From an uncultured Actinomycetes bacterium (GTDB lineage Bacteria; Actinomycetota; Actinomycetes; Nanopelagicales; Nanopelagicaceae), in contig CAIJHZ010000136.1 of assembly GCA_903820565.1 (NCBI GenBank), positions 1-15,341 of the forward strand: a stretch of DNA of 15,341 nucleotides, read 5' to 3'. Made by a program: the position numbers and the translations under genes. The notes beneath the pieces are model-generated. The model saw only the letters and a program-made list of their open reading frames with translations. It searched no databases and had not been told where the DNA came from. Below, one piece after another: positions 6,272 through 13,497 of this stretch. Numbering within the stretch: the first letter of the stretch is position 1; each line of letters begins with the position of its first letter.

Positions 6272-8317
6272 TTAGCGATCCTTTGAATAATGATCTATAA
6301 GTTCAGCGTGGATATTTGTTAATCCCTTTTTCATTGGGCGGGTCCAGTTAGTTTCCCTTAGTTGCCACGAAGAAGTCTCATCAGAAAGACCTAGGTCCAG
6401 TAATCCCTGTAAGCGAATTTGATGTTCTTTTCGCTGAATAAGAACAAGGCTTTCAACGCGACGATCGAGGTTTCTGCCCATTAAATCCGCGCTACCAATC
6501 CAATACTCATCATCTCCACCATTAATGAAGTGATAAATACGTGAGTGCTCTAGAAAGCGACCCAGAATAGATTTGACGGTGATGTTCTCTGAAACGCCTT
6601 TAATGCCAGGTTGCACGGCACAAATTCCGCGGATTAGTAATTCAATCTTTACGCCAGCCTGTGATGCTTCATAAAGCTTTGCAACAAAGTATTCATCCAA
6701 AATCGAATTTAGTTTGAACTGGATTCCTGCAGGACGCCCATTTTTAGCATGTTCAATTTCGCGGTCGATACGTTCGGTCAATCCAGAACGCAAGGTGCGC
6801 GGGGCAACCAACAAACGCGAATATGTTGATTGTGGTCCAAAGCCAGAGAGTTGATTGAACAGGCGAGTTAGATCTTCGGTTAATTCAACATCGGCACTAA
6901 GGATTCCTAGATCTTCGTACATGCGTGCAGTCTTTGGGTTGTAATTACCTGTGCCCAAGTGACAATAGCGACGGATACCTTGTGGCTCATCGCGGATAAC
7001 CAATGACAACTTTGCGTGAGTTTTTAATCCCATCAACCCATACACAACATGCACTCCGGCTGCTTCAAGCTTGCGTGCCCAACGGACATTTGCTTGTTCA
7101 TCAAATCGGGCACGAATTTCAATGACTGCAACAACTTGCTTACCTGCTTCTGCTGCCTCGATCAAAGCTTCGATAATAGGTGAGTCGCCCGATGTGCGAT
7201 ACAAGGTTTGTTTGATCGCCAAAACATGTGGATCCATTGCGGCATATTCTAAGAAGTGCACAACGGATGATGTAAAGGATTCATAGGGGTGGTGGAGCAG
7301 AATTTCACCCTGGCGGATTGCAGAGAAAAACATGTCACTATCTTCAGAATCCACCTCGGACAGCGCTTTAGCGGTTCGCGATCTAAAGGATTCAAACTTT
7401 AATTCTGAAAAATCAAGATCCGCAATTTTGTGAAGCGACGTCAAATTAAGGGGAGCATTCACATGGAAAATATTTTCGGGGCCAATCCCAAGTTCTGCGC
7501 CAAGTTTAGAAACGCGAGCTTCATCAACTCCAGCTTCAATCTCAAGACGAACTGGTGGCCCAAAACGACGGCGCAATAACTCTTGCTCTAGTGACAGCAG
7601 CAAATCCTCTGCTTCGTCCTCATCAAGTTCAATATCTTGATTTCTAGTCACGCGGAATGTGTAGTGATCTTCAATTGTCATGCCCGGGAATAACTCCTGC
7701 AAATGAATCGAAATCAAATCCTCAAGCGGCAAGAAGCGTGTTGACCCTGACTTCGCAGTTGCGATGAACCTTGGCAAAATTTCAGGAACTTTAACACGGG
7801 CAAAGAATTCTTCATGTGTTGCTGGATTCTTAACCATAACTGCGAGATTCAAGGATAGACCAGAAATATAGGGGAATGGATGTGTTGGATCTACAGCCAA
7901 GGGAGTTAATACTGGAAAAATTCGATCTTGAAACAATTTTGCTACATAGCTACTTTCAGTTTCATCTAATTGATCCCACTTAACAAATTCAATTCCGTGT
8001 TTTTTCAGCTCAGGCAGTATTTCGCCGTGTAAAGTTTTGGACTGACGTTCGACTAGTTTATTTACTTTTGTGCTGATCAAAGCTAAAAGATCTTTTGGTT
8101 TGTGCCCGGCAACATTTGCAGCGGTCACATCATTTTCGATTTTGCTCATTAGTGTTGCGACGCGAACCATAAAGAACTCATCTAAGTTTGAGGAGGAGAT
8201 CGCCAAAAAGCGAAGTCTTTCAAGAAGTGGAACCGTCGAATCTTCGGCTAATTCGAGGACCCTTTGGTCGAAAGAGAGCCAGCTAATCTCTCGGTCGGTA
8301 AGGTGCTCGATTTTCAT
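6272..8317 (-). CDS. ppk1: Polyphosphate kinase 1
   Basis: PPK1 reversibly transfers the ATP gamma-phosphate to inorganic polyphosphate through a phosphohistidine intermediate. From the ATG at 8315-8317 the protein has 681 residues and starts with the canonical REISWLSFDQRVLELA N-domain. The autophosphorylated histidine is His434 in LKTHAKLSL, the second active-site histidine is His453 in CHLGTGNYNP, and His591 is in LEHSRIYHF. These lie within one residue of E. coli His435, His454 and His592, which argues strongly for this start. An in-frame extension to 8464 would add 49 residues with no family similarity. No ribosome binding site is evident; a GATAAT box lies 6 nt upstream, so leaderless initiation is possible. 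mutT1 follows without a gap. Confidence 0.96.
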   Translation of the reverse strand: MKIEHLTDREISWLSFDQRVLELAEDSTVPLLERLRFLAISSSNLDEFFMVRVATLMSKIENDVTAANVAGHKPKDLLALISTKVNKLVERQSKTLHGEILPELKKHGIEFVKWDQLDETESSYVAKLFQDRIFPVLTPLAVDPTHPFPYISGLSLNLAVMVKNPATHEEFFARVKVPEILPRFIATAKSGSTRFLPLEDLISIHLQELFPGMTIEDHYTFRVTRNQDIELDEDEAEDLLLSLEQELLRRRFGPPVRLEIEAGVDEARVSKLGAELGIGPENIFHVNAPLNLTSLHKIADLDFSELKFESFRSRTAKALSEVDSEDSDMFFSAIRQGEILLHHPYESFTSSVVHFLEYAAMDPHVLAIKQTLYRTSGDSPIIEALIEAAEAGKQVVAVIEIRARFDEQANVRWARKLEAAGVHVVYGLMGLKTHAKLSLVIRDEPQGIRRYCHLGTGNYNPKTARMYEDLGILSADVELTEDLTRLFNQLSGFGPQSTYSRLLVAPRTLRSGLTERIDREIEHAKNGRPAGIQFKLNSILDEYFVAKLYEASQAGVKIELLIRGICAVQPGIKGVSENITVKSILGRFLEHSRIYHFINGGDDEYWIGSADLMGRNLDRRVESLVLIQRKEHQIRLQGLLDLGLSDETSSWQLRETNWTRPMKKGLTNIHAELIDHYSKDR

Positions 8318-8321
8318 GATG

Positions 8322-8356
8322 AAATTATCTCGCGATTGGGTGAACAATAGGTAATC
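8322..8356 (-). promoter_or_regulatory. ppk1 promoter with a possible PHO-box direct repeat
   Basis: On the minus strand two adjacent 11-mers, GATTACCTATT (8356-8346) and GTTCACCCAAT (8345-8335), agree at 7 of 11 positions. The second contains GTTCACC, the repeat unit I recall for Streptomyces PhoP boxes. They sit where a -35 region would be, upstream of GATAAT (8329-8324), which lies 6 nt before the ATG; TAATTT overlaps it as an alternative -10. Control by phosphate starvation is inferred, not shown. Confidence 0.35.
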
Positions 8357-8453
8357 AGTAAGCATCTCCCAGCCAAACCAGCTCCTTATTTCACGCTTAC
8401 GGAAGGTATGGTTCCCCTCATTTCTCGAGAAACTTCTAAGGACTCCGGAAATA

Positions 8454-8496
8454 CAGGTGCCCACACCTGGGAGTGGGCCGTTACTTACATCTAAGT
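8454..8496 (-). terminator. Two small hairpins after the SGNH hydrolase gene, possible weak terminator
   Basis: Downstream of the SGNH hydrolase stop the minus strand reads ACTTA-GATG-TAAGT (8496-8483) and then CAGGTG-TGGG-CACCTG (8469-8454) followed by TATTTCC. The second stem is a perfect 6 bp but the T-tract is short. It could end the ispF-to-SGNH run before ppk1, or be an operator. The rest of the 183-nt gap 8318-8500 shows only the ppk1 promoter. Confidence 0.3.
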
Positions 8497-8500
8497 GAGT

Positions 8501-9289
8501 TTAATCTAAATGTGCTAGCGGCCAATGAATTGCAATTGGATATTTGCATGTGCGTCCATCACCAGATGATTTGCCACGTGCACGACGCCACATCCAAGGC
8601 AACGCAAAAGTAGCAAACCAGGCAATCGTTACAGCTGACTTAACAAACTGCGGTGTTGGCTCCTGTGGAGCTAAGGGACGGCGCCACGATGGATCAAATG
8701 GAAGTCCAATTGTTTCTAGAACTGCTTGAGCGACTCGATCGTGTCCCATTGGATTTAAATGTAATCGATCAAATGCTAAGAAGCGTGGATCTTTAAAGGC
8801 TTTCTCTTCATTTGCATCACAAAGGATTGCCCCAACTTCTTCTGCCATCGCCCGTACATTTGCATTGAAAACCTTAAAACGTGCTTGCCATGATTCAGCA
8901 AGACGGCCTGTGCTTCCGCTGTCTTCAAGGACTGTAAATAGCATCACCGTTGCTCCCGAAGCAGCAATTTTTCGTACCGCCTCTGAATAAAGCGGCAAGG
9001 TCACGTTGGGGTTGAATTTAGGGCGAATTACATCATTAGCACCGGCGTGAAAAGAAATAAGTGTTGTTTTATCTATTACCTGCGCTATTGCGGGTTCGAT
9101 TTGCTCATCGATTACCTGCTTTAAAAGCTTGCCCCGAATCGAAAGGTTCGCATACTGAAAACCACTTTGATGTGCGGCCATAATATCAGCAACGCGATCT
9201 GCCCATCCGCGATATTGCCCATACTTTTTCTCATCACACATTCCTTCAGTGAATGAGTCACCAATTGCTATAAAACGATTGTATTTCAA
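8501..9289 (-). CDS. SGNH/GDSL-family hydrolase (predicted lipase or esterase)
   Basis: The 262-residue protein carries the SGNH blocks: GDSFTEG at 10-16 with nucleophile Ser12, oxyanion Gly53 in SIRGK, GAND at 83-86 with Asn85, and DRLHLN with Asp174 and His177. After the catalytic domain there is a hydrophobic, Trp-rich segment (about 216-233) followed by RRARGKSSGDGR, a tail I recognise from actinobacterial GDSL hydrolases; it could bind or touch the membrane. No N-terminal signal peptide is present. The substrate is unknown. The start is TTG at 9289, chosen because the GDS motif lies 10 residues in, as usual. It follows the rlmB stop by 10 nt with a weak purine-rich GGGAAAAAGG before it, so it is likely the last gene of the ispF-cysS-rlmB operon. 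Confidence 0.88.
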   Translation of the reverse strand: MKYNRFIAIGDSFTEGMCDEKKYGQYRGWADRVADIMAAHQSGFQYANLSIRGKLLKQVIDEQIEPAIAQVIDKTTLISFHAGANDVIRPKFNPNVTLPLYSEAVRKIAASGATVMLFTVLEDSGSTGRLAESWQARFKVFNANVRAMAEEVGAILCDANEEKAFKDPRFLAFDRLHLNPMGHDRVAQAVLETIGLPFDPSWRRPLAPQEPTPQFVKSAVTIAWFATFALPWMWRRARGKSSGDGRTCKYPIAIHWPLAHLD

Positions 9290-9299
9290 GCCTTTTTCC

Positions 9300-10238
9300 C
9301 TACTGTGCGCGTCGCTGCTGATCTACGTGAAAGAGTGCAATTGAGGTTGCAACGCTTGCATTAAGTGATTCAGTTGTGGTGCTAATCGGAATTGAGACCA
9401 CAAGATCGCACTTCTCTTTTGTAAGACGCGCAAGACCCTTGCCTTCAGAACCAACAATGATCATCAATGGTTCAGTAGCAACTTTCATAGTACTGATGAT
9501 GTCCTCTGACTCACCATCTAGACCGACAACAAACATTCCTGCTTTTTTAGCTACATCAATTGTTCGTGCAAGATTTGTAATTTGCGCAATAGGCAAACGC
9601 GCTGCAGCACCAGATGATGCTTTCCAAGCAGATGCAGTCATAGTCGCTGCGCGACGTTCGGTCATGATGACACCGGCTGCACCAAATGCTGCCGCCGAAC
9701 GAATTATTGCGCCAAGGTTACGTGGATCCGTAACGCCATCTAATGCGACGATCAGCGATGGATACTTTGCGCGTTCCAAAATCTCTTCAAAACTTGAATA
9801 CTGGAAAGGCTTAATCGCAAGAATAATTCCTTGGCTATTAGGTGAAATGCCTTCAACCTCAGCACGGTGTGCTTCGCGAATTGGCAAACCATGGTGCAGC
9901 GCTAGCTTCAAACTTTCAGCAACGCGATCATCAACATCGATACTGCGTGCAACTAATAATTCAGTGGATGGAACATTCTCGCGAAGTGCTTCGAGCACTG
10001 CATTGCGTCCTGCAACGATTTCACCGCGTGGGCGATCTCCCTTTGGAATACGTGGAGAACGTGTTTCCTTTTTCTCCGCAGCCTTCTTGCGCTTTGCAGC
10101 TGCGTGATAAGGACGATCTTCAGCTTTTGGAGTTGGTCCTTTTCCTTCAAGACGTCGCTTGTTATTTCCACCAGTACCGGCAGATGGTCCCTTTTTTGAT
10201 TGGCGAATAGCGCCTTTACGGGATGAATTGCCAGCCAT
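9300..10238 (-). CDS. rlmB: 23S rRNA (guanosine-2'-O-)-methyltransferase RlmB, TrmH/SpoU family
   Basis: This enzyme methylates the 2'-OH of a conserved guanosine (G2251 in E. coli numbering) in 23S rRNA using S-adenosylmethionine. The 312-residue protein has a basic, low-complexity N-terminal tail (1-70, rich in Lys, Arg, Gly), as is common in actinobacterial RlmB. A SpoU substrate-binding domain follows (from GRNAVLEAL at about 77), then the SPOUT knot with motif 1 DGVTDPRNLGAIIRSA at 167-182, motif 2 IVGSEGKGL at 261-269, and motif 3 ESLNASVA at 290-297. The order after cysS matches mycobacteria (Rv3580c-Rv3579c). The gap to cysS is 21 nt. No strong ribosome binding site is seen before the ATG. 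Confidence 0.93.
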   Translation of the reverse strand: MAGNSSRKGAIRQSKKGPSAGTGGNNKRRLEGKGPTPKAEDRPYHAAAKRKKAAEKKETRSPRIPKGDRPRGEIVAGRNAVLEALRENVPSTELLVARSIDVDDRVAESLKLALHHGLPIREAHRAEVEGISPNSQGIILAIKPFQYSSFEEILERAKYPSLIVALDGVTDPRNLGAIIRSAAAFGAAGVIMTERRAATMTASAWKASSGAAARLPIAQITNLARTIDVAKKAGMFVVGLDGESEDIISTMKVATEPLMIIVGSEGKGLARLTKEKCDLVVSIPISTTTESLNASVATSIALFHVDQQRRAQ

Positions 10239-10259
10239 GATCAGATCTCGTTTCAGTAA

Positions 10260-11645
10260 TTAATTGATAGACCAGCGAGGTCCTTGTGCAGTGTCCTCAA
10301 TTGTAATTCCTAAAGCGGACAAGCCATCACGGATTGCATCTGAGGCAGCGAAATCCTTACGCTCACGAGCCGATGCACGCTCTGCAAGAGCTAATTTAAT
10401 GACGCCATCTAGTGCTTCCGTGAGATCTGAGCCACCTGATGTGGCAAATGTGGCATCAAAAGGATCGCATCCTAAGACTTCAAGTGCTCCTCGGATTTCA
10501 TCAGCGTTCTTAGAAATCGCAGCTGTGTCGTTGTCTGTAATGGCTTGATTGCCTAACCTCAGATTTTCGCTGATCAATGCAAGGGCGGCCGGGACAGCTA
10601 AATCATCATTCATAGCAGCGGTGAATTCCGCGTTGATGAGTGGCGTTGGTTGCGTACCAACAATTTCAGTCGAACGATGTAGGAACTTTTCGATTCGCTT
10701 AAAGTTTGTCGCTGCCTCTTGTAAAGCCTCTGGGGAGTATTCCAACATCGAACGGTAGTGAGCGCCCCCTAAGTACCAACGAAGTTCTATACCTCGCACA
10801 CTCTTTAAGATTTCTTGAACCTGCAATGTGTTACCAAGTGACTTCGACATCTTTTCGCCAGATTGCGTAACCCATGCATTATGTAACCACCGTTGAGCAA
10901 ATCGGAATCCAGCTGCTTCTGATTGGGCAATTTCATTTTCGTGGTGAGGAAAAACTAGATCTAATCCCCCGCCATGAATATCAAATGTTTCACCAAGGTA
11001 GGCATGTGCCATTGCAGAACATTCCAAATGCCATCCAGGGCGACCCGGTCCCCAAGGGGTTGGCCAGGATGGTTCGCCAGGCTTTGCAGCTTTCCATAAC
11101 GCAAAGTCACGCACATCTTTTTTATATGTTTCATCGGCATCTGATGCAGGCTGCAGATCGTCAAGATTTTGACGCGACAAGGTTAAGTAACTCTTTAATT
11201 TGCGAACCTCTAAGTAGACGTCCCCATTACCTGGCGCATACGCTGCGCCGTTTTCAACTAAATGATCCATTAGTTCAATCATTTGTGTGATGTGGCCAGT
11301 GGCACGCGGCTCGTAGGTCGGTGGCAAAACATTCAACGAATCATATGCCTCGGAAAAAATTCGTTCGTACTTCATTGCCAAAGCCCACCAGGGCATCTTT
11401 TCAATCGCAGCTTTCTGCAAAATCTTGTCATCAATATCGGTGACATTTCTGATGAATGTCACTGCGTACCCACTTTTGATTAACCAGCGTCGCAAGATAT
11501 CGAAGTTAACTCCGCTTCGAACATGGCCAATATGTGGTGCTGCCTGCACCGTTGCACCGCACACATAAATTGAAACCTGACCAGCAATTAAGGGCTTGAA
11601 CTCACTTACTTCTCGAGTTGCTGTGTCATAAAGATTCAAACTCAT
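10260..11645 (-). CDS. cysS: Cysteinyl-tRNA synthetase
   Basis: This class I aminoacyl-tRNA synthetase charges tRNA-Cys. The 461-residue protein has HIGH at 38-41 and KMSKS at 265-269. The zinc ligands that recognise cysteine are all present: Cys29, Cys209 (in LECSAMA), His234 and Glu238 (in PHHENEIA), equal or one residue from the E. coli numbering (28, 209, 234, 238). The length is normal. It starts with ATGA, overlapping the ispF stop by 4 nt, so translation is coupled. Because mycobacterial mshC is a paralogue, the full-length tRNA-binding C-terminus and the position after ispF were used to favour CysS. Confidence 0.95.
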   Translation of the reverse strand: MSLNLYDTATREVSEFKPLIAGQVSIYVCGATVQAAPHIGHVRSGVNFDILRRWLIKSGYAVTFIRNVTDIDDKILQKAAIEKMPWWALAMKYERIFSEAYDSLNVLPPTYEPRATGHITQMIELMDHLVENGAAYAPGNGDVYLEVRKLKSYLTLSRQNLDDLQPASDADETYKKDVRDFALWKAAKPGEPSWPTPWGPGRPGWHLECSAMAHAYLGETFDIHGGGLDLVFPHHENEIAQSEAAGFRFAQRWLHNAWVTQSGEKMSKSLGNTLQVQEILKSVRGIELRWYLGGAHYRSMLEYSPEALQEAATNFKRIEKFLHRSTEIVGTQPTPLINAEFTAAMNDDLAVPAALALISENLRLGNQAITDNDTAAISKNADEIRGALEVLGCDPFDATFATSGGSDLTEALDGVIKLALAERASARERKDFAASDAIRDGLSALGITIEDTAQGPRWSIN

Positions 11646-12121
11646 GGAATGTGCACCAGTGCATTAGCGATTACATAAATACCCTCGCCTCGACCGGTAA
11701 AGCCCATTTGATCTGATGTTGTAGCGGCAACAGAAACTGGTGCACCCAATGCATCACTTAAAACTTTTTGTGCTTCATCCCGGCGTGAGGTGATCTTTGG
11801 CTTATTGCCAACAATCTGCAAAGAAACATTATTGATAACAAAACCTTGTTCAGTTACAAATTCGCGTAGCTTTGCAATCATTGCAACTCCTGATGCACCA
11901 GCCATTTCGGGCGTATCAACACCGAAGAATGTGCCGACATCGCCTAGTTGGCATGCTGACAACACTGCATCACACAAAGCATGCACAGCCGCATCGCCAT
12001 CAGAATGTCCTAATAAGCGCGGAGTTTCAGGCCATTGCAGTCCTGCAAGTGAACAAGGGCCGCTATCCCCAAATTTGTGGGCATCTACACCGATACCAGT
12101 GCGAAGCTTCGAGGCGTCCAT
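11642..12121 (-). CDS. ispF: 2-C-methyl-D-erythritol 2,4-cyclodiphosphate synthase
   Basis: IspF converts CDP-methylerythritol 2-phosphate to the cyclodiphosphate, with release of CMP, in the MEP isoprenoid pathway. The 159-residue protein shows zinc ligands Asp13, His15 and His47, offset by five from E. coli 8, 10 and 42. Other motifs are GHSDGD at 38-43, QLGDVGTFF at 58-66 and TTSDQMGFTGRGEGI at 134-148. The loop GVDTPEMAGAS is slightly divergent but intact. Translation is probably leaderless: a TACGCT box lies 6 nt before the ATG. The stop overlaps cysS (ATGA). In mycobacteria ispD lies directly upstream on the same strand; here that link is broken by two plus-strand genes, so ispF has its own promoter. 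Confidence 0.96.
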   Translation of the reverse strand: MDASKLRTGIGVDAHKFGDSGPCSLAGLQWPETPRLLGHSDGDAAVHALCDAVLSACQLGDVGTFFGVDTPEMAGASGVAMIAKLREFVTEQGFVINNVSLQIVGNKPKITSRRDEAQKVLSDALGAPVSVAATTSDQMGFTGRGEGIYVIANALVHIP

Positions 12122-12127
12122 TGTCTA

Positions 12128-12133
12128 AGCGTA
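12128..12133 (-). promoter_or_regulatory. -10 box of a leaderless promoter for ispF
   Basis: On the minus strand TACGCT is followed by TAGACA and the ispF ATG, a 6-nt gap. It matches TANNNT, and no ribosome binding site is present. It lies in the 72-nt divergent gap shared with the plus-strand oxidoreductase gene. Confidence 0.5.
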
Positions 12134-12161
12134 CTGGCATCGGTAGTGGTGTTTAATACGC

Positions 12162-12174
12162 ATACAGGCTGTAT
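12162..12174. promoter_or_regulatory. 13-bp perfect palindrome, candidate operator
   Basis: ATACAG and CTGTAT are separated by a single G. The element ends 19 nt before the GTG of the oxidoreductase gene and lies about 30 nt upstream of the ispF -10 box. It could bind a dimeric repressor that controls the plus-strand pair, ispF, or both. I do not recognise the regulator family. Confidence 0.4.
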
Positions 12175-12193
12175 TCATGGAAAAGAGTTAATA

Positions 12194-13495
12194 GTGACCT
12201 ACACATCTCGACTTCGAGATCATGCCGCAAAAATTGGGCGCGATACCCGGATCGCATTGGTGGGTGCTGGCCAGATGGGTCGCGGCTTTGGAAATCAGTT
12301 AGGCCGCAAGGAGGGAATCTCTCTTTCTATAGTTGTTGATTCAGATCTAGAACGAGTCAAGATTGTTTACGCAGATTTAGGAATTACTGATGTTGTTTTT
12401 AGTGATGACAAGGATGTTTTGTCACAGGCAATTTTAGCTGGCAAGCACACCGGCAGTACTAATGCACTTTTGGTATCAGAGCTTCCGGTTGATTTAGTTG
12501 TAGAGGGAACTGGAGTACCAGATATTGGTGCACAGATTACTTATTTATCTCTTCTTGCCAAGAAGGATGTTGCTGTTCTGAATGTCGAAATGGATGTAAC
12601 GATTGGTCCCCTTCTTCATAAAATGGCCACAGATAATGGAGTGATTTACGCGGTCTGCCATGGTGACGAACCGATTGAAGCAAAAGTCTTAGTTGATTAT
12701 GCACGTGATTTAAACTTTGAAATTATCTGTGCAGGCAAGGGAAAGAACAACCCATTCGAACCCTTGAGCACTCCAGATTCAGTTCGGGAAACTGCCATCA
12801 AAAAGAAGATGAATCCAAAGATGTTGTGTTCATTTACTGATGGTTCTAAGACTATGACCGAAATGGTTGCACTTGCTAATACAACGGGCTTACAACTCTC
12901 AAAACGTGGAATGTACGGACCTGCATCTTCTATTAAAACTTTACAAGATACATTTGCACTAGCTGTTGATGGTGGAGTTTTAGATCGTCCAGGAGTAGTC
13001 GACTACTGCACCGGTGACGTCGCACCTGGTGTCTTTGTAATTGTTCGCCATAATGATCCATACATCGCACACGAGATGAGTTATCTTGCCATGGGACCTG
13101 GTCCCTACTTTGCGTTGTACCGTCCATTTCATTTAGCATCGATTGAAGCACCTATCACTGTTTATCGTGCGATCTTGGATCGTGAATCATCACTGTACGC
13201 GCCACATCTGAACGCTGAAGTAGTCACAATGACTAAGAAAAGCCTTGCAGTTGGCGATGTTATTGATGGCATTGGTGGTTACACAGTGCGTGGATATGCA
13301 GATAACGCACTGGATGCACAGCGCGATAACTTGGTTCCTATCGGCCTAATCGCTGGAGCAAAAATTATTAAGCCAATTGGTGTAGGCGAACTACTTACAT
13401 ATGATCATGTTGAACTAGATCAGAGTTCATTTATTGTCGGATTGCGCAAAAAGCAGGATGAATTAGGCCTTACATATGGACCGAGCCACAAGTAA
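12194..13495 (+). CDS. COG4091-type NAD(P)-dependent oxidoreductase with SAF-like domain (DRL-related)
   Basis: A 433-residue protein of the predicted homoserine-dehydrogenase-like family COG4091. The Rossmann NAD(P) site GAGQMG is at 24-29, VVEGTGVPDIGAQ at 102-114, LNVEMDVTIGPLL at 129-141, HGDEP at 156-160, GKGKNNPFEP at 181-190 and SFTDGSKTMTEM at 213-224. A C-terminal SAF-like beta region spans about 335-400. To my knowledge DRL, the Brucella enzyme that replaces DXR in the MEP pathway, belongs to this superfamily. Its pairing here with an IspD-like gene, beside ispF, makes MEP or related polyol-phosphate synthesis a reasonable inference. Other members are linked to sugar-acid metabolism, so specificity is open. 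GTG at 12194 was chosen because upstream starts would overlap ispF. The next gene begins 2 nt after the stop. Confidence 0.8.
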   Translation: MTYTSRLRDHAAKIGRDTRIALVGAGQMGRGFGNQLGRKEGISLSIVVDSDLERVKIVYADLGITDVVFSDDKDVLSQAILAGKHTGSTNALLVSELPVDLVVEGTGVPDIGAQITYLSLLAKKDVAVLNVEMDVTIGPLLHKMATDNGVIYAVCHGDEPIEAKVLVDYARDLNFEIICAGKGKNNPFEPLSTPDSVRETAIKKKMNPKMLCSFTDGSKTMTEMVALANTTGLQLSKRGMYGPASSIKTLQDTFALAVDGGVLDRPGVVDYCTGDVAPGVFVIVRHNDPYIAHEMSYLAMGPGPYFALYRPFHLASIEAPITVYRAILDRESSLYAPHLNAEVVTMTKKSLAVGDVIDGIGGYTVRGYADNALDAQRDNLVPIGLIAGAKIIKPIGVGELLTYDHVELDQSSFIVGLRKKQDELGLTYGPSHK

Positions 13496-13497
13496 TT

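Noticed and set aside
8318..8464. In-frame extension of ppk1 by 49 residues
   Set aside because: The extension has no PPK1 similarity, and the catalytic histidines match E. coli numbering within one residue when the ATG at 8317 is used.
9376..10107. Long open frame on the plus strand antisense to rlmB
   Set aside because: It mirrors the codon pattern of rlmB, has no recognisable domain and no promoter or ribosome binding site.
12177..12191. Four-codon leader reading frame (ATG GAA AAG AGT TAA) just before the oxidoreductase GTG
   Set aside because: A frame this short is expected by chance, has no ribosome binding site, and shows no attenuator-like structure.
12077..12193. Upstream in-frame starts for the COG4091 oxidoreductase
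   Set aside because: They would overlap the ispF start and both promoter elements, and the family normally begins shortly before the Rossmann strand.
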